Source: a bacterium (lineage in GTDB: Bacteria; SZUA-182; DTGQ01). From it: DNA of 64,000 nucleotides. Each line of letters starts with the position of its first letter. Within the stretch, counting starts at the first letter, position 1. The notes under the pieces are model-generated. The model searched no databases, was not told the DNA's origin, and saw only the letters and a list, made by a program, of their open reading frames with translations. A program made the position numbers and the translations under genes. Positions 1-7,904 of the stretch are shown here, in pieces. The stretch covers positions 9,791 to 73,790 of the forward strand of contig JBFLZW010000083.1 in NCBI GenBank assembly GCA_040755755.1. The letters run 5' to 3'.

Positions 1-459
1 GGCCTCAGCAGCCTCTATGGCGGTGGCCTCAGCAGCCTCTATGGCCGGGGTATCTATGGCGCTGGACTCTATGGTGGACTCTACGGCGGCATGATGGGAT
101 TGAGCAGCCTGTACGGCGGTCTGCTGGGCGGTGGGTTTTCTGGCACCAGCCTTTTGGGAAGCGGTCTTGGCGGGCTTCTGGGACTTAACAGCGGCAATGC
201 AGCCTTGCAGGATTACCTCCTCAAAGTGACCGGCCTTGATGGAGGCCTTGGAGGACTTGCAGGTTTACAGCAGACTTACCTGGATCTTATCAGCCAGATA
301 CCGACAACGACAACGACTGCGGTGGCCCCTGCAGTTACCCCGGTGACCCCTGCGGTCACTACTCCGGCACCTTTGGCGACGACCATACCGGCAACTACCG
401 TAGCACCGGCTACGACAACAGTCCCGGCAGCAGTTATCAGCGCGCTCGGGCTGTGGTAA
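1..459 (+). CDS. Low-complexity Gly/Leu/Ser/Tyr repeat protein, 5' truncated
   Basis: The reading frame is open from the first base of the window to a TAA at 457-459, so the start lies upstream. The visible N-terminal part is built of short repeats such as GLSSLYGG and GLYGG. A Leu/Gly-rich stretch follows, and then a Thr/Pro/Ala-rich segment (a run of Thr, then AVAP and TTVP repeats) to the end at GLW. No catalytic domain is visible. Gly/Tyr repeats and Pro/Thr linkers are common in secreted or surface structural proteins, but no signal peptide can be seen because the N-terminus is missing. A strong hairpin terminator lies 58 bases downstream, so this is the last gene of its transcript. The function is unknown. 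Confidence 0.6.
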   Translation, partial: GLSSLYGGGLSSLYGRGIYGAGLYGGLYGGMMGLSSLYGGLLGGGFSGTSLLGSGLGGLLGLNSGNAALQDYLLKVTGLDGGLGGLAGLQQTYLDLISQIPTTTTTAVAPAVTPVTPAVTTPAPLATTIPATTVAPATTTVPAAVISALGLW

Positions 460-517
460 TTTCAAGAGTGGTTATGACTGGATAAAGCTTGATTCTTATC
501 CAGTTCTCATTCATAAT

Positions 518-560
518 AAGCGGGAAATTGAGAATCTCAATTTCCCGCTTATTTTTTTTT
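518..560 (+). terminator. Rho-independent terminator
   Basis: A perfect inverted repeat has 16-base arms at 518-533 and 535-550 (core GCGGGAAATTGAGA), followed directly by attttttttt. It ends the transcript of the repeat protein just before the HD-domain gene at 572. Confidence 0.92.
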
Positions 561-571
561 AATAGTGCTTC

Positions 572-1372
572 ATGAATTGGGAAAAACGCATGCACAGGGA
601 AACAATGGCTCATTTCAGGGCCTGGTTTTTTCACTATGTAACCACCTTTTATTCTTCATCGGAGGAGCAGCAGCGGAATATTATCCTCAAGGAGCAGCAC
701 ACCCTGCGGGTGTGCCGGCAAATCCTGAGCCTGGGACAGGAGCTTGGCCTCAGCGGTCCGGATCTCTTCCTGGCCGAGACTGCGGCCTTGTTTCACGATC
801 TTGGCAGATTCCGGCAGTGGCAGCAGTATGGCACCTTCCGGGATGATCGGTCCGAAAATCACGCTGCCATTGCCTTAAGAGTACTGGATGAACACAAGGT
901 TCTGGCTGCGCTCATCCCGGAAGAACAGGAACTGATCCGGCAGGCAATCCGCTACCATAATGCCCTGCATGTTCCCGATCTTGAAGACCCCAAGGCCATG
1001 CAGCTCATCCGCATGCTGCGGGATGCGGATAAGCTCGACATCTTCCGGGTGTTTCTCGACCATTTTTATTCTCCTCCTGACCAGAAAAATTTCTCGGTAG
1101 AGTGGAACCTTCCGGAAACTCCCGGCTATTCCGGGGCAATAATGGCTGATCTGAGCAACCATCGGATATCTTCCCTGGCTCATGTCCGGAATCGAAACGA
1201 TTTCAAGCTGCTGCTTCTTGGCTGGATCTTCGATATCAATTTTCTCCCTGCGTTCCGGCAAATTCTCCACCGCAAATATGTGGAGCAGATTTGCAGGCTG
1301 CTGCCGCCGACTCCCGAAATTCTCAACCTCGAAACAGAGCTTTTGACCTATCTGCGGAGCAGGGAAGATTAA
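572..1372 (+). CDS. HD-domain metal-dependent phosphohydrolase
   Basis: The 266-residue protein carries the HD metal-binding pattern: His43, the His75-Asp76 pair in LFHDLGRF, His97, His129 in IRYHN and Asp153 in RDADKLDIF. HD proteins of this layout hydrolyse phosphate esters, often nucleotides or cyclic nucleotides, but the substrate cannot be read from the sequence. There is no second domain and no membrane segment. It starts 11 bases after the upstream terminator's T-run, so its promoter must overlap that hairpin or be read through. It converges on the S-adenosylmethionine synthetase gene, and the two stop codons overlap by four bases (1369-1372). The start ATG has no strong ribosome site in front. 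Family is confident, role is open. Confidence 0.85.
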   Translation: MNWEKRMHRETMAHFRAWFFHYVTTFYSSSEEQQRNIILKEQHTLRVCRQILSLGQELGLSGPDLFLAETAALFHDLGRFRQWQQYGTFRDDRSENHAAIALRVLDEHKVLAALIPEEQELIRQAIRYHNALHVPDLEDPKAMQLIRMLRDADKLDIFRVFLDHFYSPPDQKNFSVEWNLPETPGYSGAIMADLSNHRISSLAHVRNRNDFKLLLLGWIFDINFLPAFRQILHRKYVEQICRLLPPTPEILNLETELLTYLRSRED

Positions 1373-2601
1373 ACCACTAAAACCTCTCCCAGCATGAGTT
1401 TCCGGCAAAGGTCCGGAATTACCTCAAGATGATGCAGCACGCGGGAGGAAACGATATCCTGGTATCCGGCAGCGAGGCTTTTTCCTTTTCCGGGGATAAT
1501 CTCAACGGCAACCAGAGCGGGTTGGTTGACCGGATCACCGATCCGGCTGGTCAGCCAGACAAAAACTTCGCCTGCCCCTTCGAGATGGCGATAAAGATCA
1601 TCAGCCAGGATATACGCCAGGTAGTTATAAATTTTCCCTACATGGCTGAGGGGATTTTTCCCTGCCGATGCCTCGCTGCTCTGCGGCCGCATCAGGCTCA
1701 TCAGACCGTTCACCTGGTTGCCCCGTCCGACCTGTCCGCTGTCTCCCTGCTCGGCAGAGGTCCCGGTGACGGTGAGGTATATTCCATCTTCACCTTTTCC
1801 CCGCTGGTCCAGGGTATTGAGATGGATATCCAGGGAGGTGGTATCAAACCGGGACTTGACAAAATCATCCACTTCCCGGCTTACGGCTTCCTTGAGACTG
1901 AAGTAATCACTCTCACTGGCTATAAAGCGGTCCACCATAGCCAGGGCAATGGTCAGGTCCAGTGACCGCTCTCTTCGGACCGCCATGATTTTGCTATCCT
2001 CACCGGCAGCCGGAAATTTTTCCCGAAAACGGGCTGAATTGAGATACCGATCGAGTGCCAGGACCAGTTCTTCAACCGGGGTGTGAGGAGCAAACCCCAC
2101 GGTTGCCGAGGTATCGTTGGCTTTGGGCATCTTCCCCTCTTCGTAAGTGAAGATGCCCGTAAGTTCCCTCGATCCGGGATTGAGTCCGTTCTGGAAGGTC
2201 ATGTGCCGCTCCGGGTCCAGGTATCGGACATTGCGGCTGATCCAATTCCGGGCTGATCTAACGACCGTATCCCATATCGGCAGCTCTCGTCCCAGGTATT
2301 CAAACGTGGCCCGGTCTCCGATAATCATCCGCAGGGGAGTAAGGACCTTTCCTCCGCCAAAAGCTACCGCTGCCCTTCCGGCAGCCAGTAACCCCTTATC
2401 CAGGTTATAATGAAGGATATGGCCGGTATATTCCCGGTAAAGCAGGTTCAGGGCACGAGAAGCTTCTTCCATCAGAGCGTCACAGATAGAGTCAGGGTGC
2501 CCCTTGCCTTTCTTTTCGACAATCTCAAAAGGCTGATCCTTCACGGCCAAACGATCCCCCACCCGTATGGATAATGTCCCTCCCGGCTGGCTGCCAGGCA
2601 T
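1369..2601 (-). CDS. mat: S-adenosylmethionine synthetase, archaeal type
   Basis: The 410-residue protein makes S-adenosylmethionine from methionine and ATP. It belongs to the archaeal-type family (AdoMet_Synthase), not to bacterial MetK. This shows in EKKGKGHPDSICDALMEE near residue 30, in GTSAEQGDSGQVGRGNQVNG and in the SSEASAGKNPLSHVGKIYN stretch near residue 310. Length matches the family's usual 400 or so. It lies 3 bases after the BsuPI-domain gene on the same strand, which implies cotranscription. Its ATG has only a weak GGGAA-like site, so translation may be coupled to the upstream stop. The occurrence of this form in a bacterium suggests old lateral transfer. A canonical metK elsewhere in the genome cannot be excluded. 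Confidence 0.93.
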   Translation of the reverse strand: MPGSQPGGTLSIRVGDRLAVKDQPFEIVEKKGKGHPDSICDALMEEASRALNLLYREYTGHILHYNLDKGLLAAGRAAVAFGGGKVLTPLRMIIGDRATFEYLGRELPIWDTVVRSARNWISRNVRYLDPERHMTFQNGLNPGSRELTGIFTYEEGKMPKANDTSATVGFAPHTPVEELVLALDRYLNSARFREKFPAAGEDSKIMAVRRERSLDLTIALAMVDRFIASESDYFSLKEAVSREVDDFVKSRFDTTSLDIHLNTLDQRGKGEDGIYLTVTGTSAEQGDSGQVGRGNQVNGLMSLMRPQSSEASAGKNPLSHVGKIYNYLAYILADDLYRHLEGAGEVFVWLTSRIGDPVNQPALVAVEIIPGKGKSLAAGYQDIVSSRVLHHLEVIPDLCRKLMLGEVLVV

Positions 2602-2604
2602 ATC

Positions 2605-3096
2605 TTAATTTCCCACATACGAGGAGGGAGTAATCGCAACGGGTATGGAAGCATTCCTCTGATGCTGAATCCCATTGGCCGTCAATTGCCCGATAACCTG
2701 ATAGATGCCCGGACTGACCTGCTCCCCACTGTTATTGACCTGAGGCCATTCCTCCTGAAACTCCTCAACCTCACCAGGCTGCAATTCCATCGAAGTCAGT
2801 GCCTGAATATACAGGGCATGCCTGGACGATCTCCAGACCTCGATTCCAGACATGTCGACGACGGAGAAATCCACCTGCCTGCCGGAAGAAAAATTCAAGA
2901 CTACCGGCTCACTGCCGGTATTGATTACGGTAAAGGACACCAGAACACATTCCCCGGGTGCATACTGCACCTTGTCAGTCTGGATATCGACAGCAAGAGA
3001 TGCTCTCTGCCCGACAGAATCGTCCAAAGCTGCCCGACAGGGTGAAACAGTGAGAAAAACAATAAGGCATACTGCAAGATATAGATACTTCTTCAT
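2605..3096 (-). CDS. Secreted BsuPI-domain protein
   Basis: The chosen start (ATG at 3094-3096) has a very strong ribosome site, GGAGGGAGGGAAGG, immediately upstream and gives a clear signal peptide (MKKYLYLAVCLIVFLTVSPCRA, cut after CRA). An upstream in-frame ATG at 3135 would bury that signal and is rejected. The mature part of about 140 residues is a single beta-sandwich of the intracellular proteinase inhibitor (BsuPI) type. It shows the usual order: VQYAPGE, VINTGSEPVVLNFSSGR, LQPGEVEEF and VSPGIYQVIG. In most bacteria this domain's role is unknown; here the signal peptide places it in the periplasm or outside. It is the first gene of a two-gene unit with the SAM synthetase, an odd pairing without an obvious functional link. 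Confidence 0.82.
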   Translation of the reverse strand: MKKYLYLAVCLIVFLTVSPCRAALDDSVGQRASLAVDIQTDKVQYAPGECVLVSFTVINTGSEPVVLNFSSGRQVDFSVVDMSGIEVWRSSRHALYIQALTSMELQPGEVEEFQEEWPQVNNSGEQVSPGIYQVIGQLTANGIQHQRNASIPVAITPSSYVGN

Positions 3097-3824
3097 CTTC
3101 CTTCCCTCCCTCCAAAACCTGATGGCATGTCCCATTCGACATGCCCCGCCGTGTATAACCTGTCTCCAGGCTATTCTTTAAAACCTGATTTTCTATCGGC
3201 TGGAAAAAAGTATCGGCAGGAGTCTTGCTTGACTGTTATATGCGTTTTCAACTGATTAACGTATCGTCTCAAGGTTCTCTCTGAAATAGAGCCTCCCTCA
3301 AGCCCTTTAGCCTGTAATTTCCACAATCTATCACAGCCTTGCAAGCTTCGGAAAAATTCCTTATATCGAAAACCCAGGTGGACTTGTGCAGAACATACTC
3401 TGCGATACCGCTGCCTGCTGTGAATAAAATTTCATGTATTTTTTCATCTAAATGACTTATTTATTTAATATTTGTAAATAGGCTGAAAATAATTTCACAC
3501 ATCTGGTTTTATTTAATGCCTTCTCCTTACTATTTATCTCTTTTTTTCTCTTCTTACTCCATTTAAATTTATTTTTTAAGCTAAGGCCGTTTAATACAGA
3601 GTTAGTAAATGATAAAAATTGTTACCTGGCACTCGGTTTGCATAATATACATACTTTGTAAAAAGGATGTCATATTTCGATTATGGGCTCACCATGTTCT
3701 GAGTGAGAGATGCTCCCTGTGTCAACACCCGGTTGAAGGGGCACCCGCTGGTTGGGTGCTCCACTGATTATCTTGACGAAAACAGGCATATTAACAGCCA
3801 GACGGCTCTCAGAAAAAGAATGTT
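3097..3824. other. Gene-free divergent intergenic region with hairpins
   Basis: This 728-base, AT-rich gap separates the minus-strand BsuPI/MAT pair from the polysaccharide locus. It holds a hairpin with 8-base arms (3124-3145, GGCATGTC/GACATGCC) in the probable 5' leader of the BsuPI gene. It also holds a sigma-54 promoter (3626-3642) and a second hairpin, 3738-3762 (ggggcaccc / gggtgctcc), in the leader of the export gene. No T-run follows the second hairpin, so it is not a normal terminator. Enhancer sites for a sigma-54 activator would be expected between about 3400 and 3600, but I recognise no clear palindrome there. Confidence 0.6.
3626..3642 (+). promoter_or_regulatory. Sigma-54 promoter of the polysaccharide locus
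   Basis: The sequence cTGGCACtcggtTTGCA matches the sigma-54 (RpoN) consensus, with the GG and GC doublets exactly 12 bases apart. Transcription would start near 3653, giving a leader of about 170 bases before the export gene at 3825. Such promoters need an AAA+ activator; none is encoded in this window. Confidence 0.8.
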
Positions 3825-4745
3825 ATGGTATTTCTGAACAACCAGACAAAAGACGAAGGGCTGATATCAAGCACAAAAGAGCTTTCCGTACGGGGATGGA
3901 TACTCATTCTCTGCTTCCTGCTTCTCTTCCCCGATTATCTTTTCGCCCTTCAGGATTGTTATAAGGTAGGAACGGAAGATATCTTATCCATAACGGTCTG
4001 GAATGAGCCGGAACTGGATAAGACTGTTGTCGTTGCCCAGGATGGGACAATCAATTATCCCCTGGTGGGGAATGTGCCTGTGGCCGGTTGTACGGTCAGG
4101 CAGATCGATGAACGGATCACCCGGCTGCTGGCCGCAGATTACCTGGTAAATCCGGAGGTTGATGTCACGATTAAAGAATATCATAGTCAAAAGGTTCTGG
4201 TTCTGGGCGAGATATTGCATCCGGGCCTGTATGTTCTCAGCGGCCCGACCTCCCTTCTGGAAATCATCTCCAAGGCTGGCGGCGTGAGCGATAAAGTGGG
4301 CAGCAGGGTAAGTATCCTTCGATCCGGTCCATCCGGGAGAGGGGGTAAAGGAGAGGAAAAAGAGTCCGTTTCCCTCTCGATTGACCTTGAGGAACTGCTC
4401 AAAAAGGGAAACCTGGCCGGTAATATTGATCTCTATCCAGGGGATATTGTTTTTTTGGCAGGCAGGAAAGACAGTGATATCTCAGAACAGCAGGTATATA
4501 TTTCCGGGCGGGTGCAGAAACCGGGTGCCTATGAATACCAGAAAGGGCTCACGGCTCTCAATGCCTGTATCATGGCCGGAGGCTTCGAGAAGGACGCGGC
4601 CTCGAATCGGACTATTTTAACCCGGAATATTGCCGGTCAGCAACAGATAGTGAAGATTAATCTTGACCTGGTCAAGGACGGAAAGCGGCAGGATATCCAG
4701 TTGCAGCCCGGAGATCGCCTGTTCGTTCCCGAGAGCTTCTGGTAA
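3825..4745 (+). CDS. Outer-membrane polysaccharide export protein (OPX, Wza-like)
   Basis: The protein (306 residues) has a hydrophobic N-terminal segment at about residues 24-41. A Poly_export domain follows (YKVGTEDILSITVWNEPELDKTVVVAQDG to about residue 120), then two SLBB domains (KVLVLGEILHPGLY and QVYISGRVQKPGAY). OPX proteins form the outer part of the channel that carries capsule or exopolysaccharide across the envelope. No lipobox Cys in a clean position is seen, and the C-terminal amphipathic helix of E. coli Wza is absent, so this is a short OPX. The start is only moderately supported (AGAAAAAG upstream). It is the first gene behind the sigma-54 promoter and is followed by the Wzz and kinase genes, the normal order. 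Confidence 0.92.
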   Translation: MVFLNNQTKDEGLISSTKELSVRGWILILCFLLLFPDYLFALQDCYKVGTEDILSITVWNEPELDKTVVVAQDGTINYPLVGNVPVAGCTVRQIDERITRLLAADYLVNPEVDVTIKEYHSQKVLVLGEILHPGLYVLSGPTSLLEIISKAGGVSDKVGSRVSILRSGPSGRGGKGEEKESVSLSIDLEELLKKGNLAGNIDLYPGDIVFLAGRKDSDISEQQVYISGRVQKPGAYEYQKGLTALNACIMAGGFEKDAASNRTILTRNIAGQQQIVKINLDLVKDGKRQDIQLQPGDRLFVPESFW

Positions 4746-4767
4746 GTGGTCAGTGGCCAGTGGCCAG
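4745..4767. repeat. Heptamer tandem repeat (agtggYc x3)
   Basis: Three head-to-tail copies of a 7-base unit (agtggtc, agtggcc, agtggcc) lie just after the stop of the export gene. The gap to the next gene is otherwise short. Confidence 0.7.
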
Positions 4768-4820
4768 CAAAAAACTGATAATTGAAACTTTGAACTGATA
4801 ACTTCTTTACGGAACGGCTC

Positions 4821-6371
4821 ATGGACTCTCAGCACAAGGAAACTCATTTACTTGATTATCTTTACATTCTGCGCAAGTGGAAATGGCTCGTATTTGCCAG
4901 TCTGTTTATCACCGTCACTCTGGTCATTATCGGCAACTATACCCTCACTCCTATCTATGAGGCTCAATCACAACTGGTTATCGATAAAGACAGCAGCCGG
5001 TCGATTGTCAGTGGACAGGAGCTTGAATATCTGGATTACGAGAGTTTCCTGTCCGAGAGTCTGACCTTTAATACGCAGTTCAAAATGGTGGTCAGCTATC
5101 CCGTACTTGAGCGGGTAGTCAGGAACCTCCACCTCAAGGAGCGCTATCAGAATCAGAGGGCTCCGCAGGCCGGACCGGGTTCTTCTCTCAGGGAGAGCAT
5201 TCTCGATAACATCATCAGGCTCAGGGAAACGGTGAAAGGCTTCCTGCCCTCTTTGGGTAAGACTGTGGACAGCCGGACCGGGCAGCCGGATATCTCCCCT
5301 GAGCAGGAAGAAAAACTGGAAATGATTGCCCTGGTCAACAGCCTGAAGCGAAAAATCAGTGCAGAACAGGTTACCGAAACCCGTCTGGTCACTATCACCG
5401 TAAGTGACGAGGATCCTGTCTGGGCACAGAGGATTGCCAACGGTGTGGTAGATGCCTGCATCGAATATGATATTCACACCCGGTGCAGTGCTGCCCAGAA
5501 GTTTGTGGATTGGATTTTATCGCAAATCAATGACATGAAAAGGAAGCTCACTGAGTCTGAACAGGCTTTTTACCGCTTTAAAAGCGAAAACAAAATCTTC
5601 TCCCTGAGTGGCAAGCAGGGAATTGATACCCAGAAAATCGGTGAGCTGAGTGCTTCCTATATCAAGGTCCGGACTGAGCACATGGAACTGAAGGCACGGG
5701 TGGCTGAACTGGAAAAAATCATGGCCAGGCGAAACGAGAAAACACTCAGCCCCGGGCTTTTAGGTGATCCGGTCCTGGTAGACCTGAGCAAAGAGTTGAC
5801 CGATGCACAGATTCAGCTCTCTGACTTGAAAACCCGCTACAAGGACAAGCATCCAAAGATAGCCAATTTAGCCAGTCGGGTAGATATCCTGCAGGATGAG
5901 TTCAACAGTAAGCTGAATAAGGTATACAAAAATCTCCTGATTGAGGAAACGATCCTTCAGTCACGGGAGGAAGAGCTGCAGAAAGCCATCAAAAAGCACG
6001 AGGAGGACGCTCTTTTGACCAACCAGAATGAGCTTCGCTATGCAGTCCTGGAAAGAGAGCTTGAAACGAATAAGGGCCTTTATGAAATCATGCTGAATAA
6101 GCTCAAGGAAACCCAGATCAATGAAAGTGCGGGGAAGTCAAATGTCCGGCTCATCGAGCCTGCTGATTTGCCCCGGTCTCCCATCAAGCCGAAAAAAGTA
6201 CTGAATGTCATGCTGGCAGTAGTTGTCGGGCTTGTGTCCGGGATAGGTCTGGTATTTCTCATGGAATATATGGAAACCAACATTAAAACGGAAGATGACG
6301 TGGAGCTTTATCTTCATCTGCCGGTTTTGGGAATCATACCGGAAGTAGAAAGGATGGGAAGATCATCATGA
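4821..6371 (+). CDS. Polysaccharide chain-length determinant (Wzz/GumC family)
   Basis: This inner-membrane protein of 516 residues has the family layout. A Wzz domain with the first membrane segment (about residues 20-42) comes first. A long periplasmic coiled-coil region follows (about 190-410, rich in Glu/Lys/Leu). The conserved Pro-rich stretch PADLPRSPIKPKK then precedes the second membrane segment (about 462-485), and a short cytoplasmic tail ends the protein. It sets polymer length and links the polymerase to the export channel. Unlike E. coli Wzc it carries no kinase domain; the kinase is the next gene, and the two overlap by four bases (ATGA), the split arrangement seen in Gram-positives and many other bacteria. 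Confidence 0.92.
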   Translation: MDSQHKETHLLDYLYILRKWKWLVFASLFITVTLVIIGNYTLTPIYEAQSQLVIDKDSSRSIVSGQELEYLDYESFLSESLTFNTQFKMVVSYPVLERVVRNLHLKERYQNQRAPQAGPGSSLRESILDNIIRLRETVKGFLPSLGKTVDSRTGQPDISPEQEEKLEMIALVNSLKRKISAEQVTETRLVTITVSDEDPVWAQRIANGVVDACIEYDIHTRCSAAQKFVDWILSQINDMKRKLTESEQAFYRFKSENKIFSLSGKQGIDTQKIGELSASYIKVRTEHMELKARVAELEKIMARRNEKTLSPGLLGDPVLVDLSKELTDAQIQLSDLKTRYKDKHPKIANLASRVDILQDEFNSKLNKVYKNLLIEETILQSREEELQKAIKKHEEDALLTNQNELRYAVLERELETNKGLYEIMLNKLKETQINESAGKSNVRLIEPADLPRSPIKPKKVLNVMLAVVVGLVSGIGLVFLMEYMETNIKTEDDVELYLHLPVLGIIPEVERMGRSS

Positions 6372-7648
6372 GCGGGCCAAGGGGAAAAAACCATAAAGGG
6401 CGCACTCATTCAGACAGGAAATCGTATCCACTGGTTGTGGAAAAGGATTTATCCACCTCCTTTGCCGAGTCCTTCCGGACAGCCCATACGAACATTCACT
6501 ACTCCCTGAATGGAAAGATCGGGAAACTCCTTCTGGTCACCAGCAGCCTTCCTCAGGAGGGTAAAACAACTACCGCCGTAAACCTGGCACTGACCATAGC
6601 TGAGGGAGGTCAAAGGGTACTGCTTGTCGATACGGACCTGCGGATCCCTTCTATTTACAAAATCTTCGGACATGACCGCAATCGGGGGCTTACCAATATT
6701 CTGATGGATATGTACACTGCTGATCTGACGGGAGGAACCCTCTCTCAATACGGACCGGGAGACTTGCTTGCTATCCTGGGCATTCAGGGAAAGAACGGTT
6801 TGTTGAACATTTCAGAAAACGGGGATGTTTATCATCTTTCATTTCGGAATGGACATCTGGTCGATGTCCAATGGAAAAACCGACCGGTGGAAGAGCGGCT
6901 CGGATCAATATTAGTGGAAAGCGGCCGAATCACCCTTGATCAGCAGGCCCGTGCTCTGAAGAGACAGGCAAACACCCGCAAAAGGCTCGGCTCCATCCTG
7001 ATAAACATGAACCTGATTTCTCCCCAGGAGATCGAGGGACCGCTGAAACTCCACGTGTCTGAAACCCTGCAGCGACTCTACTCTCTGAAAGGCGGAACCT
7101 TTTATTTTCAGGATAGAAATTTATCGGAGGACTGTCAGGCAATCAGCCCGCAGGGGGCTGATCATTCCTGCTTCCTCGACAGTATACGGGGAATGACCGG
7201 CGAGAAGGAATATATTCCTTTCATTAACCAGAGGATATCTCTCTACATCCAGGACAGCCCGGTGGATAATCTGAAGGTTTTGAATTCAGGCCCGATTCCT
7301 TCAAATGCTACGGAGCTTCTCGGCTCGCGAAGGCTGGCCGAGCTAATCGCTATTCTCAAGGAGAAGTTTGATACTATCATCTTTGATTCACCTCCGCTGA
7401 ATTCAGTTAGTGATGCCTGCATCCTCTCGTCCAAAGTCGATGGTGTTATTCTGGTCGTGCGGGTGGGTCAGACGAATCGTCGGGGAGTGCAAAAGGCAAA
7501 GCAGCACCTGGAGAATGCGGGCGCAAAAATTTGCGGAGTAATACTTAACCGCCTGGATATTAAAAAGGGTGGTTATTACTATGATTACTATCGGTATCAT
7601 TATGGACATTACCAGCAGCCGGAGATCGGTTCATCCGGCCGCGATTAA
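6368..7648 (+). CDS. Bacterial tyrosine kinase (CpsD/CapB type) with inserted DUF4388-like domain
   Basis: This 426-residue cytoplasmic BY-kinase pairs with the Wzz protein. It has Walker A SLPQEGKTTTA (about 60-70), Walker A' VLLVDTDLR (84-92), Walker B FDTIIFDSPP (334-343), the GPIPSNATELL motif and a Tyr-rich tail (YYYDYYRYHYGHY, about 402-415) that is the expected autophosphorylation cluster. The odd part is about 130 residues inserted between Walker A' and Walker B, near 121-250. It starts LSQYGPGDLLAILGIQGKNG, continues HLSFRNGHLVD and contains two GSIL repeats, a pattern typical of DUF4388 (PATAN-like) domains and the MshEN/GspE N-terminal type. Normal CapB kinases are about 230 residues. 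The insert likely adds a ligand or protein docking function to polymer control. Start is by ATGA overlap. Confidence 0.9.
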   Translation: MSGPRGKNHKGRTHSDRKSYPLVVEKDLSTSFAESFRTAHTNIHYSLNGKIGKLLLVTSSLPQEGKTTTAVNLALTIAEGGQRVLLVDTDLRIPSIYKIFGHDRNRGLTNILMDMYTADLTGGTLSQYGPGDLLAILGIQGKNGLLNISENGDVYHLSFRNGHLVDVQWKNRPVEERLGSILVESGRITLDQQARALKRQANTRKRLGSILINMNLISPQEIEGPLKLHVSETLQRLYSLKGGTFYFQDRNLSEDCQAISPQGADHSCFLDSIRGMTGEKEYIPFINQRISLYIQDSPVDNLKVLNSGPIPSNATELLGSRRLAELIAILKEKFDTIIFDSPPLNSVSDACILSSKVDGVILVVRVGQTNRRGVQKAKQHLENAGAKICGVILNRLDIKKGGYYYDYYRYHYGHYQQPEIGSSGRD

Positions 7649-7822
7649 ATTTTTTGTCTGTTTTTGATTGTGTGAGCATAAGGGCCTGAAAAGGCATATT
7701 CCCCTGCGCTCAATAAATTGCTCGATAAAGTTGACAGCACCTAATTGCAGGAATTGTCGTGACCGTAAGTGGCCTTGGTTCCCGGCACTGAGAGGGCGAA
7801 GCTATACCTTGATTTAATATTC

Positions 7823-7852
7823 TTGGAAAATGTCCTTCAACTATGGTATGCT
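7823..7852 (+). promoter_or_regulatory. Candidate sigma-70 promoter
   Basis: TTGGAA and TATGCT lie 18 bases apart in the 256-base gap between the kinase and the epimerase gene. The match is moderate; the gene could also be read through from the sigma-54 promoter. Confidence 0.4.
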
Positions 7853-7904
7853 ATCCTTTTACATTTCAGGATTAACGCTCAACTGGAGAAAGGAGATATA
7901 CCAT

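Noticed and set aside
3738-3762. Riboswitch (cyclic-di-GMP or SAM type) before the export gene
   Set aside because: A single hairpin is seen without the conserved core bases of these riboswitch classes.
5153-5461. Antisense and alternative-frame open frames inside polysaccharide genes
   Set aside because: They overlap genes with strong family matches and have no ribosome sites or domains of their own.
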